From Berkiella_A sp964633725 (GTDB lineage Bacteria; Pseudomonadota; Gammaproteobacteria; Berkiellales; Berkiellaceae), in assembly GCA_964633725.1 (NCBI GenBank), contig CAZWHY010000004.1:43503-107502 (forward strand): 64,000 nt of DNA, read 5' to 3'. The stretch's first letter is position 1; each line of letters begins with the position of its first letter. The notes beneath the pieces were generated by a model. That model did not search any database. It was given only the letters and a program-made list of their open reading frames with translations, and was not told the origin of the DNA. The translations under genes and the position numbers were made by a program. Shown here in pieces: positions 8,056-16,347 of the stretch.

Positions 8056-9355
8056 AAGCTGGTACGTACAAACTCTCTGGGACTGCAAATTGACTGTTTT
8101 CTATATGATAAGGTTGAACACTGTCCAATTGCAATATATCATCTTCTAGTGTATTAGGGAGGATGTCTTTGAGCTGTAAATTCTCTTGGAAATTGTTATG
8201 CTCTGGGAACTTAGGAAACATTTGTTGAAACTCTTTTTCTCCAACAAATGGATTACCATCAGGGAGGTTGTGCATATATGAGTTAGGATATTCTATCTGA
8301 GGATTTAGTAGTTTGACCTGATATGAGCCATCATTATGTTGATGGAAGTAGTATCCGTTTCCTTCAATAGCAAGTACTGAGGTTATATCTGATGATGGGT
8401 TTACAAAAAAACCATCGTATCGCCTAACGAAATCATCTCCGTTAATAGTAAGTGTAGTCGACAGTTCAAAGGTACAAGAGCCATCAAGATCAAACTTATA
8501 ATCACCTTGTCCGCTGATATGAGAAGCAAACCCGGGGTGACCCAGTAGGCCAATTTGTTCAAAACCTTGTAGGTGGTTAGTATCTCCCCCCATAACAGTA
8601 AATATACCATTGTTTATTTGCTTATATTGAAAATCAAGAATTTCTTGGGAGTAATCTTTAGTATAATCAAGATGAAGGTTTACCAAAGAAATTTTTTGAC
8701 TAGAGTCGATATGGATAAAATTCAGATTATACCCTGTGAATTTATCATCATGGGAATCTAATAATATATTTTCAGAACCTTCAATTTTAAGGGTGTTGGC
8801 ATTCCACAGAGTTAGAAGATGTTTTGAATTATCTTCTTGCTGAGTTACTGAGAAATCCCAACCAAGCTCAACCAGTGAATTTTTAAATTGAGCAACTTCT
8901 TGAGACAAATTATCATCAGAAAAAAATTTAGCCTCTTGTAAGAATATAAAATCCAACTCACCATTTTTTATAGTATCTAGCAGCACTTCCATTTGTACTG
9001 TTTTTCTTTTGGTATATGCATCAAAAGACTCCTCGATATTAAATGGATTGTTAGAGTATCCATGAGAAGAGTTTTCAATTGAGTGTCCAAAATTTAAGGT
9101 ATTCCACGTCATACCGCTTACGCTACAATGAGAAAATCCTTCCTGATCGTTTAAAATGGCAGTAATACTTTGTTGAGTATGATCAGATGTGTAGCTGCCA
9201 AGAACCTGCATCAAATCATTGCTTTTTGGGGAAACTACTTGGGCAGAATCAAAAGGTTGATAAGGTTGTGCGTCAATCCCCACATGTTGATACGTTAGCT
9301 CTAACAGACTATCTTTCCCCAATTGTGATGTTGGATTTGTCAACTTTAATCTCAT
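8006..9355 (-). CDS. Endonuclease/exonuclease/phosphatase-fold protein
   Basis: The 449-residue product carries the ordered motifs of the EEP superfamily (DNase I, sphingomyelinase, inositol 5-phosphatase): TWNTLNFG with N86, FIFLQEAK with E141, LVNLHLD with N226/H228, GGDTNH with D258/N260, and RRYDGFF with D314 in the place of the family's D-H motif. The His of that last motif appears replaced, so catalytic competence is uncertain. There is no signal peptide. Residues 1-75 and 330-449 are extra, hydrophilic and unrecognised. GAGAG precedes the ATG. The gene sits between decayed sequence and a fossil of the upstream hydrolase, so it looks inserted. Substrate (nucleic acid, phosphoinositide or lipid) cannot be told from sequence. 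Confidence 0.75.
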   Translation of the reverse strand: MRLKLTNPTSQLGKDSLLELTYQHVGIDAQPYQPFDSAQVVSPKSNDLMQVLGSYTSDHTQQSITAILNDQEGFSHCSVSGMTWNTLNFGHSIENSSHGYSNNPFNIEESFDAYTKRKTVQMEVLLDTIKNGELDFIFLQEAKFFSDDNLSQEVAQFKNSLVELGWDFSVTQQEDNSKHLLTLWNANTLKIEGSENILLDSHDDKFTGYNLNFIHIDSSQKISLVNLHLDYTKDYSQEILDFQYKQINNGIFTVMGGDTNHLQGFEQIGLLGHPGFASHISGQGDYKFDLDGSCTFELSTTLTINGDDFVRRYDGFFVNPSSDITSVLAIEGNGYYFHQHNDGSYQVKLLNPQIEYPNSYMHNLPDGNPFVGEKEFQQMFPKFPEHNNFQENLQLKDILPNTLEDDILQLDSVQPYHIENSQFAVPESLYVPAFNNNVDLEPYLYGTLL

Positions 9356-9376
9356 TAAGTACTCTCAAAAATTGTG

Positions 9377-9442
9377 AAATACAAAAACAGTCATCTAGAC
9401 CAACTAAATATTTTAAAATGTCTCAATCCCGAATCTAGTTAA
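9377..9442 (+). pseudogene. Fossil of the 3' end of the PF10118 hydrolase gene
   Basis: The last 15 codons read LDQLNILKCLNPESS and stop, against QDQLNILKYLKPESS and stop in the intact gene at 7618-7662. Similarity fades upstream over a few more codons (NSH against SNH). Frame and stop codon are preserved. The rest of the copy is gone, replaced by the EEP-fold gene. The fossil's end overlaps the stop codon of the 1062-aa gene. Confidence 0.75.
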
Positions 9443-12400
9443 ACTCTCTTCCCCTTTTTTTGAACCTCAGGAAAGTCATAATCATAAGGACTACGATTGG
9501 AAGGCTGGATGGCTAATTTAGCCGGTTGTGAAGAAACCATAAAAACCGGAGGTGCTGGTTGATAAACAGCTAGCTTATCTTGGGCCAGAACTGACATCTC
9601 ATATTTTTTCGACTGAAAATACAAAAACTGTATCCCATAATCATCAATCATCAGAGCAAGTCTGCGGGCAAGTTTTGATTTTTCAGCATCAAAGATAGAG
9701 TATTCATCACAAAATAAGCTTGCAGCTAATACCGCACAATTTTGAGATGTCTCTTTTTTATAACTCAATAGTTCTTGATGATAAGGCAAGAGCAATAATG
9801 CCAATGCATTATATCTGGTTTTGCTATTATTACCATGAGATATGAAAAAATCAATTTGAGAAAACTGATCTGCCATAAACTGATATAAATAATCATCCGT
9901 ATTCATGCGGTTAAAAATAACGCTACCCAGACCTGCCACAATGTGATGCGCTATTTTCAGTTCTAGCAAAAGAGCAAAACTTTGATTGGCATTCCCCCGC
10001 AAAAACAAATCTCCTAGTCTTGCGCGTACAACACCAAAAGGTACTTTTTGAGGGATCAGCTCGGCACAATGCCGCATTGCACTGACGGTTTCTTTGGTTA
10101 ATGGCTTGCGTGTGTGATTTGTATAATAGACCGTACGTAATATCCGGCTAGGATCTTCTTCAAAAGCGGCTCTAATATCGCCAGTTCGTAACAGATGAGG
10201 TGATTGGAATAAAGGGTAGATTTCATCTGTGGCAGCAAACACTCGACCTTCTTTGGTTGCAAAAAGTGCATTCGCAGCTAGGTAGCGGGATTTCGAAAAT
10301 TTCACCAAATCAAAATCAGATATAACGCTCATATCCATAAATGGCCCAAAAGTGTAACAATTAGGCATAAGCGTTACTGTAAAATCTCTTAACGTCATTA
10401 AAGTTTCTATAGGACAATCCGTTACTAAATCATAGTCATTAACACGAAGATTTAGAAGACTGTCTCTGGGGAAACCACCATATAAAACAACATGATAACC
10501 CACACTTTCGATTTCAGACATTAACTGTTTTATATCTGCAGGTATAAATATATTCTCAAATGGAGATTGGTCGCCACGTAAATTAACCCATTCTTTTGCC
10601 TTGTCTATTTTAATAGCCGCTCTTGGTAGCAGCTCATCATTTTGCTCATCTACAACAGCAAACTTTTCATCTTCTTTTATTGGAACCGCAATCAACAACG
10701 AATCTAATGACTCAATAAGACGACTCACCTCATCCTCAACTTGAGGTTCAATCTCTTGCTGTTCAGCTTTTAGCTTTTCTTGCGCAATCTCAGCTTCTCT
10801 TCTTTTTTCCTCTAGTATTTCTTGTTCAATCTCTTGTTGTTCAGCTTTTAGTTTTTCTTGCTTAAGTTCTTGCTTTATTTTTTTTTGTTCGCGCAGCCTA
10901 GCACGTTTCTCTCTTTTCTTCTGCGCAGTTTTCTCTCGTTTTTGCCGTTCTCTTTCTCGTTTTGTACGTTCTTGATTTGCTCTTTGCTGTTCTCTTAACT
11001 TTTCTTGTTCTTGGAGAAGTCGCTGCTCTTTTTCTTTCTCTAGTACCTCTGCTTTCTTTCTCTCCTGCAAAGCCAGTTTCTTTCGTTCTTTCGCTTTCTT
11101 AGCTTGCTCTAATGCACGTTTTTCCTTTTTTTGCGCCGCTATTTTCTTTGCTGCTTTTTGCTCTTTCTCTTCTTGAATTAGCGAAGCCCTTGCTTTCTCT
11201 GCATCTTGAACTGCCTGCTCAGCTTCTAATTTTATTTGTTCTTCTTTTTCCAGTGAAATTGCTTCGTTTAGACTATCTTTCAATTGTATACCAATCTGCA
11301 TCAAATAATTCGCACACACTTTTCCGGATAAATTTTTCTTATCTTTAAGACCACCAAACCACTGTTGCCAAAGCAGCCAGTGACGATATGCCGTCATTAA
11401 AGTATCTTTATCTTTGCAATCATTAATCAAAACATCGTATAGCTTTAGGCTTGCAGAAAACTTTTCTGAATAGGTCTCTAAATCATCTACAGGCTTATTT
11501 GAACTCAATAAATTTAAAACATCATCAAAGCTAACTAATGGAGAAGGGCCTTTATCTTTTATGACTGCTTGATAGCAAGCAAACTGAACTTTGTGTTCAA
11601 GTACAATATCTTCGCACTCAGAGATGATTTTTTCACATTCATTATAATTTCGAAGCAATTCTATTACGGCTCTCTCTTCTGAGTATGTTGTTCGACCCAA
11701 TAATGTTTTTATATTTTTAATTGCCCAATCAGCTTTAGTCCGTGCATTTTCTGCTGTGTCTTTAGCGTCCTCATCATCGCCTAAAATAGCGCGCAACTGC
11801 GCTTTAAAAACACTGCAGTGGATAAAGCTTAAATGCAGTTGGTATAAATTCAGTGAAACCTTAGCAATATGCTCTTTATCATTGCACCATGTTTCCAATT
11901 CATTGCTTGCACATAGTTCTAACACCTCACTATTTTTGAAACTTGCAAATGCCAACTCCAAAAGCAAAAACATTTCACACTCTAATGCTTCTATTATTTT
12001 TAAACTGTGCTCTATATCTCTAATACAAGCTATGTAATTTGAACCCATGGGTTCTTTTGCACCTAATAATAAATTAAAGCGCTCTCTCATAGACTCCATA
12101 CTATGCATAATTAAAACAATATCGATAGACAAGGCAACGTCACTGTACCGGGTATCACCAATACGAATATATTGCTTTAAAAAACCAGACCCCACTATTT
12201 TTCTCGATCTTGCAATTATATTTTGATACAACATATTTTGAGGGGATTCCCTCACAACCAGCGGGGTAATATAGCGATTATAGTGTGTCGAAAGATTTCG
12301 AGACAATTGCATTATAAACTTAGGATCATCGTTAAGCTCATGCTCATAAAGCGACGCGAAATTCAGATTCAAATATTCACGTTTATTTTTTATTTCATCA

Positions 12401-12627
12401 TCATCCAAAATAGCATGGAACGCACGAACAGCTTGATCTATTTTGCTTGCATCCAACATCACTTTATCTTGCTCACTTGAACTCTCCATTAGACGTCTTA
12501 AATATGCGCTGGTGTCTTCATCAGACATTCCCTTAATCGCTGCGCTTATAATACTAATTGGTGGCAATTCACCTTCAACCGAATTTTTTTCAGATTCGGC
12601 GGGTGATTTAAAAGCTTTTGCTAACAT
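9439..12627 (-). CDS. Coiled-coil protein with C-terminal poly(A) polymerase/CCA-transferase-type domain
   Basis: The 1062-residue product has three parts. Residues 1-430 are helical and unrecognised. Residues about 432-635 are a Lys/Glu/Gln/Arg-rich coiled coil. From about 690 onward it resembles class II nucleotidyltransferases: YGGFPRDSLLNLRVNDYDLVT gives the GG-x-x-RD and D-x-D metal-binding motif, and EDPSRILRTVYY matches the conserved RNA/nucleotide-domain block. The Asp of the family's RRDFT-x-NA motif seems to be Tyr here (SRYLAANAL), and the C-terminus diverges. It is far longer than PcnB or Cca (about 400-460 residues), so it is not the housekeeping enzyme. It may be a nucleotide-transferring effector or a degenerate binder. 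No clear ribosome site precedes the ATG. Confidence 0.75.
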   Translation of the reverse strand: MLAKAFKSPAESEKNSVEGELPPISIISAAIKGMSDEDTSAYLRRLMESSSEQDKVMLDASKIDQAVRAFHAILDDDEIKNKREYLNLNFASLYEHELNDDPKFIMQLSRNLSTHYNRYITPLVVRESPQNMLYQNIIARSRKIVGSGFLKQYIRIGDTRYSDVALSIDIVLIMHSMESMRERFNLLLGAKEPMGSNYIACIRDIEHSLKIIEALECEMFLLLELAFASFKNSEVLELCASNELETWCNDKEHIAKVSLNLYQLHLSFIHCSVFKAQLRAILGDDEDAKDTAENARTKADWAIKNIKTLLGRTTYSEERAVIELLRNYNECEKIISECEDIVLEHKVQFACYQAVIKDKGPSPLVSFDDVLNLLSSNKPVDDLETYSEKFSASLKLYDVLINDCKDKDTLMTAYRHWLLWQQWFGGLKDKKNLSGKVCANYLMQIGIQLKDSLNEAISLEKEEQIKLEAEQAVQDAEKARASLIQEEKEQKAAKKIAAQKKEKRALEQAKKAKERKKLALQERKKAEVLEKEKEQRLLQEQEKLREQQRANQERTKRERERQKREKTAQKKREKRARLREQKKIKQELKQEKLKAEQQEIEQEILEEKRREAEIAQEKLKAEQQEIEPQVEDEVSRLIESLDSLLIAVPIKEDEKFAVVDEQNDELLPRAAIKIDKAKEWVNLRGDQSPFENIFIPADIKQLMSEIESVGYHVVLYGGFPRDSLLNLRVNDYDLVTDCPIETLMTLRDFTVTLMPNCYTFGPFMDMSVISDFDLVKFSKSRYLAANALFATKEGRVFAATDEIYPLFQSPHLLRTGDIRAAFEEDPSRILRTVYYTNHTRKPLTKETVSAMRHCAELIPQKVPFGVVRARLGDLFLRGNANQSFALLLELKIAHHIVAGLGSVIFNRMNTDDYLYQFMADQFSQIDFFISHGNNSKTRYNALALLLLPYHQELLSYKKETSQNCAVLAASLFCDEYSIFDAEKSKLARRLALMIDDYGIQFLYFQSKKYEMSVLAQDKLAVYQPAPPVFMVSSQPAKLAIQPSNRSPYDYDFPEVQKKGKRV

Positions 12628-12710
12628 AATTCGAGTACATACAACATAGATAGTTTTTAATAATGAATTCTAACATAGAGTGGTATCTAAGCTAAAATAA
12701 TTTCCAGGCG

Positions 12711-12735
12711 AAAAAAAGGGGACATAACGTCCCCC
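12711..12735 (-). terminator. Rho-independent terminator of the NTT gene
   Basis: On the minus strand GGGGAC, a 5-base loop, GTCCCC and then seven T residues. It lies about 22 bases past the stop at 12757. Confidence 0.85.
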
Positions 12736-12756
12736 CTCTTTCAGATACAAAATAGT

Positions 12757-14271
12757 TTATTTTGCTTTTTCCTTTTCGCCCTCGCCGCCCGCAGCAACAA
12801 AAAGCTTATACAGTTTAAATACAGCAAATATCCAAACAAAGACGATAGCAACCATAATGCACGCAGAATATGGTGCAATAACCATTACAGGGCCAATGAA
12901 CAAGAACATCATTTGCTGTAATAATGCGCCGCCCGCTTTACCTAAGCGCCCGCCTACAACATCTACAGCAGCCTTACCTTTCACTTTAGACTCTTCGTCT
13001 AGAGGAATGTAGCTCATCTCTTTGGTTGGATCGAAAAGTGCGTACTTTGTACTTTTACTTAAGATATTCTGTATCGCACCCAAGATAACCGCAAAACCTA
13101 ATGCGCTCATGCCAAGCATAGAAACCAATGGTTCAACTGTGTTATCGAAGATAATGGTATAAAAGAATAGTGAGCCCGTGATACCAATAATAATAGGGGT
13201 TGCTAAAGCACCTACTTTCCAACCCAAGGTACGAATCAATGAACTACCGATTAAAATAGTTACAAATGTCGCAATGCCTGCATAGGTAACAAAAGTACCC
13301 CAGAAGGCTTGTTGAGCAGCTGGATCACTGAAGTTAGCATGCACTTGATTTTTCCATGCAACTTCGACCAAGTTGATAGATATTCCGTAAGAAATAACCA
13401 AAACGGCAACCCACAACAAATATGGTGAAGTGGCAATGAATTTTATGCTCTCTTTCATGCTCATTTTGAGCTTTTTCTTAGTTTTCTTAATGTCGCTAGA
13501 ATCCACTAAGCGTTCATCCGTTAACACTTTCTTATCCATATAGTAATACAATGCTAACAGTAAAAATCCACAGACGACGACTATGCTCATCATATAATTA
13601 AGCGTTATACCATATGCTACTGTTCTGTCCGTAATGCCTGCTCCCAGCCCCGCACAGTATTTTGACACAACACCAGATGACGCGGTTGCTAGGTTGGCTA
13701 GTAAATAAAAATGTGCATAGAAACGCTTTGCTTCTGCAATTTTCACAATACTATTGGCAAACTGCCAAAATAGTAATGTGGCAATCATAGAGCCCCAAAG
13801 CTCAGCCAATGCATAAAACAAAGAAAATGACCAATACTTATATATATTGATAATATTGCTAAAACCATCTGGAAGTTGCTGACTGAGCCACTCTGCGCTG
13901 GTTGTCGGATGTATTAGCGCTTGATTAGGGTAAAGCACAAATGCAAATAGAGCAAAAAAAGCTAAGAAAAACAGAACTGTCGAATAAAAAACAGTTTGCC
14001 TAGAAAATTTACTACTTAATTTGGAGTATATGAAGAAAGAAGCGACAGCCATAGGTAGCACAATCCAAACTTTTAGGAATGTGATAATTTCTGAACCGCC
14101 AGTTGCGGATGTCACCAAAACGTCTTTCGTATTTCGCATGATCGTGTAATCGAACAAAATCAAGGATATCATAATGGTCATGGGTAAAAATTTCTTGTGC
14201 TCTATACCATATATAGGCCAAAGAAAATGTCTAATTTTTTGTAGTTTGGTTTTAGGCTCTAAATGTTCCAT
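12757..14271 (-). CDS. Nucleotide (ADP/ATP) translocase, Tlc/NTT family
   Basis: This inner-membrane carrier family exchanges host ATP for bacterial ADP or imports nucleotides in obligate intracellular bacteria (Rickettsia, Chlamydia) and plastids. The 504-residue product has about eleven to twelve membrane segments and diagnostic blocks: FDYTIMRNTKDVLVTSA near residue 40, AELWGSMIATLLFWQFAN near 157, and KRFYAHFYLLANLATASSG. Length agrees with the family (about 500). Which nucleotides are carried cannot be assigned by eye, since paralogues differ in specificity. It is a single gene with its own terminator. Its presence is the strongest sign of intracellular energy or nucleotide parasitism in this window. 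Confidence 0.93.
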   Translation of the reverse strand: MEHLEPKTKLQKIRHFLWPIYGIEHKKFLPMTIMISLILFDYTIMRNTKDVLVTSATGGSEIITFLKVWIVLPMAVASFFIYSKLSSKFSRQTVFYSTVLFFLAFFALFAFVLYPNQALIHPTTSAEWLSQQLPDGFSNIINIYKYWSFSLFYALAELWGSMIATLLFWQFANSIVKIAEAKRFYAHFYLLANLATASSGVVSKYCAGLGAGITDRTVAYGITLNYMMSIVVVCGFLLLALYYYMDKKVLTDERLVDSSDIKKTKKKLKMSMKESIKFIATSPYLLWVAVLVISYGISINLVEVAWKNQVHANFSDPAAQQAFWGTFVTYAGIATFVTILIGSSLIRTLGWKVGALATPIIIGITGSLFFYTIIFDNTVEPLVSMLGMSALGFAVILGAIQNILSKSTKYALFDPTKEMSYIPLDEESKVKGKAAVDVVGGRLGKAGGALLQQMMFLFIGPVMVIAPYSACIMVAIVFVWIFAVFKLYKLFVAAGGEGEKEKAK

Positions 14272-14613
14272 AAGACGGTGGCTTACTCTAAAATAATTTT
14301 ATAACTTATCACTAAATATCGACAACACCAGAAACTTCATTAGGCAAGATTAAAAATAATAGTGACAAAATTATTTTCTCGCTGTCCTTTTCATCAGCTG
14401 ATGAGCTTTACGTCCTATAAAATGTTATTGATAACCATTCATCCCTTAAATATCTCCATCGTATAGGCATATACACTAAATCCTTCCTTTCGCTCTTGAA
14501 AACAAAAGCTTAGTCGGAAACTAATGGCACCTATCTGATTTTTCTGGAAGTTATGAATCATACATGACAAAATGCACAAATACAAAAATTAGAGACGAAT
14601 GGAGGGACGAAAA
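14272..14613. other. Intergenic upstream region with a perfect palindrome
   Basis: This 340-base stretch separates the divergent NTT and LRR genes and should hold both promoters. A 14-bp perfect palindrome TCATCAGCTGATGA at 14391-14404 could be a regulator site. GGAGG at 14601-14605 is the ribosome site of the LRR gene. No other gene is seen. Confidence 0.4.
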
Positions 14614-15069
14614 ATGCAAACCGTGTATTTCCCATCAAAATATATTATTGAGTGCATCAAAGAAGGCGATTTTTCAAAATTTAAAGAGGTCGTCAACAAG
14701 TACCAATATACGCATGTTGACTTTTCATTTAAGCGTATCAATAGCGCAATAGCCAAACTTATTGGTCAAGCCATTCAAAATACGGCCATAGAGTCCGTTA
14801 GCCTAGCGTTTAATTATTTAGGTTCTGAGGGGGCTCGTGAATTTTTGGACACAATTAACGACACAAAAGTAACGCAAATTAACTTCACCAGAAACTTTAT
14901 ATGTGCCCAAGGTGCAATCGAACTGCTAAAGCGTGCGACTCGCTCAAATATAAAACATATAAACCTGGCTAAGAACAAAATTGGCCCCACAGGCAAAGGG
15001 CGAGAGCTCAAAGCTATCGCCCGTCCGTCATTTACGCTTAATCTGTCACATAATAATTTATGGCAATAA
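14614..15069 (+). CDS. Small leucine-rich repeat protein (ribonuclease-inhibitor type)
   Basis: The 151-residue product contains about three to four LRR units of some 27-28 residues with the L-x-x-N-x-I/L pattern: VSLAFNYLGSEGA, INFTRNFICAQGA, INLAKNKIGPTG and LNLSHNNL. The x-x-GA spacing is typical of the ribonuclease-inhibitor subtype, which is eukaryote-like and common among effectors. I chose the ATG at 14614 because a strong GGAGG lies 8 bases upstream; an earlier in-frame ATG at 14599 overlaps that site. There is no signal peptide. It is a free-standing single gene; a host protein-binding role is inference. Confidence 0.75.
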   Translation: MQTVYFPSKYIIECIKEGDFSKFKEVVNKYQYTHVDFSFKRINSAIAKLIGQAIQNTAIESVSLAFNYLGSEGAREFLDTINDTKVTQINFTRNFICAQGAIELLKRATRSNIKHINLAKNKIGPTGKGRELKAIARPSFTLNLSHNNLWQ

Positions 15070-15072
15070 TAC

Positions 15073-15098
15073 TTTCTCTATACTAAAGCATAGAGAAA
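15073..15098. terminator. Hairpin between convergent genes, possible bidirectional terminator
   Basis: Arms TTTCTCTAT and ATAGAGAAA surround an 8-base loop, just after the LRR stop and overlapping the stop of the convergent peptide gene. No long T-run follows, so termination strength is uncertain. Confidence 0.45.
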
Positions 15099-15337
15099 AT
15101 AGTGTTACAAACAACGCTAATACAGGCAAACCCAGCAATATTGATTACCGATTTTGCTGGTCCGTTTGGTAGAGTATGAGAGATTAATGCATGTACGGCC
15201 ATCCCAGCCAGCGTAGACCACTGACGCTGATCTAACTTTAATTGATCCCATGAGGGGGTTTGTTCTTCAGCCAAAGTGTTATTTTGCTGATTGGCACCAT
15301 TTACCAAACTAATTTCTTGCCATGTTAAATCTTTCAT
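15083..15337 (-). CDS. Small hydrophobic-tailed protein with Gly-Ala type export leader
   Basis: The 84-residue product begins MKDLTWQEISLVNGA, which fits the double-glycine leader pattern with GA at the cleavage site (L at -12, E at -8, V at -4). The core has a hydrophilic segment followed by a hydrophobic, glycine-containing C-terminal half (STLAGMAVHALISHTLPNG and VINIAGFACISVVCNTIFSML) with two Cys. GAGG precedes the ATG. It is 188 bases downstream of the SNARE-like/peptide cluster on the same strand, so it may belong to that transcript or have its own promoter. Function is unknown; membrane activity is suggested by composition only. Confidence 0.6.
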   Translation of the reverse strand: MKDLTWQEISLVNGANQQNNTLAEEQTPSWDQLKLDQRQWSTLAGMAVHALISHTLPNGPAKSVINIAGFACISVVCNTIFSML

Positions 15338-15525
15338 ACCTGCCTCACTTAAATATAATTAGAGTTAGTCTCATTGGGTAAGTCAGAATACTAACGATAT
15401 TATGCCTGAGTGTCAAGCTTATTCATCCGTCTGTCAGTTACCCGAATAAAGCTAAGTTTACAAATTTAACATGAAAAATTTAACCTGAAAAATTTAATAT
15501 GGACGTCCTATGAGTAGAGTGCTAT

Positions 15526-16026
15526 TTAGTGTGGCTTCACGGGTTTGCTCTTTTCAGAATCAACACGTACAGAGGCTGTGCCCAACTGCAAAACCATTTG
15601 GCCAGATAACATCTCATCTACTTTTGTGCTGGCCTGTTTCACTGCTATTTTTGCGTCTTCAGTCATATCTTGCACATTTGTTAGAGTCCGCTGTACTTCC
15701 GGTAACATCTCAGCTGAAATAGTATCCAAGGTAGATTCAAGTTTACCGGCCAGCTCATTTGCTTTTTGAATCGTTTCGCCTGCTTTTGTAATTAAATCCT
15801 GATTCACTTGCATTACAGTGTCATTACAACTATCTACTAAATTTTTAAGTGCTATACAAAGCTCTACTACTTTAAATAATGCAAATGTACCCATGCCCGC
15901 TGTCATCATCAAACCTACCCCGGATAATGCCGACCAACCAAAAGAATAGCAATACCCCGCAACCAGCCCTGCTATGCCTATCGACACAGCACCTTCAACA
16001 TTATTTTGTGTTAAATAATTTGGCAT
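15526..16026 (-). CDS. Membrane-hairpin plus coiled-coil protein, Inc-like layout
   Basis: The 166-residue product has two closely spaced hydrophobic segments, about residues 15-30 and 35-57, rich in Gly/Ala, followed by about 90 residues of amphipathic helix (KNLVDSCNDTVMQVNQDL through ASTKVDEML). A bilobed hydrophobic hairpin plus a coiled coil is the arrangement of chlamydial Inc proteins and some Legionella SNARE-like effectors. I see no clear central-glutamine SNARE motif here. GGAG lies about 9 bases before the ATG. It is the third gene of the minus-strand run 17052-15526, 27 bases after the glycine-rich peptide gene. The N-terminus (LTQNNVEGA) only weakly resembles an export leader. 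Confidence 0.6.
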   Translation of the reverse strand: MPNYLTQNNVEGAVSIGIAGLVAGYCYSFGWSALSGVGLMMTAGMGTFALFKVVELCIALKNLVDSCNDTVMQVNQDLITKAGETIQKANELAGKLESTLDTISAEMLPEVQRTLTNVQDMTEDAKIAVKQASTKVDEMLSGQMVLQLGTASVRVDSEKSKPVKPH

Positions 16027-16053
16027 AATACACGCTCCATATTGGTATAATTT

Positions 16054-16314
16054 TTATGAGCCATAAAGTCCATAATAGATTTGATATCCAAGCCATACGC
16101 CCGCACCGGTTGCCAAACCTGCAATACCCGCTGTTGCCATATTTCTGATGAGTGAAGAACCAATCATGGATGCACCATAAGTGGTAAATAATCCATTTGC
16201 AATAATGGGTAATGCCACACTGCCCGACATCATAAAGGCATTAGACATTTCAACATCATTTAAAGCGTGACCACCCGATACGGTTTTCATTTCTTGCAAA
16301 GATAATGCTTTCAT
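16054..16314 (-). CDS. Glycine-rich bacteriocin-like peptide with double-glycine leader
   Basis: The 86-residue product starts MKALSLQEMKTVSGG, a textbook double-glycine leader (L-S-x-x-E-M/L-x-x-V-x-GG). The predicted 71-residue core is rich in Gly, Ala and Ser with small-residue zippers (GLFTTYGASMIGSS, MATAGIAGLATGAGVWLGYQ), as in class II bacteriocins and microcins that insert in membranes. GGAGAG lies about 9 bases before the ATG. It is 33 bases downstream of the SNARE-like gene and 27 upstream of the membrane/coiled-coil gene, all on the minus strand, so the three are likely one operon. No immunity protein or ABC exporter is adjacent. Confidence 0.75.
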   Translation of the reverse strand: MKALSLQEMKTVSGGHALNDVEMSNAFMMSGSVALPIIANGLFTTYGASMIGSSLIRNMATAGIAGLATGAGVWLGYQIYYGLYGS

Positions 16315-16347
16315 GTTGTACTCTCCATTTTATAGATATTATTAATA

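Noticed and set aside
12443..12649. 68-aa plus-strand frame at the start of the NTase-fusion gene
   Set aside because: Antisense shadow without ribosome site.
15526..16026. SNARE motif in the membrane/coiled-coil protein
   Set aside because: The coil has glutamines but no position gives hydrophobic layers on both sides with the right spacing.
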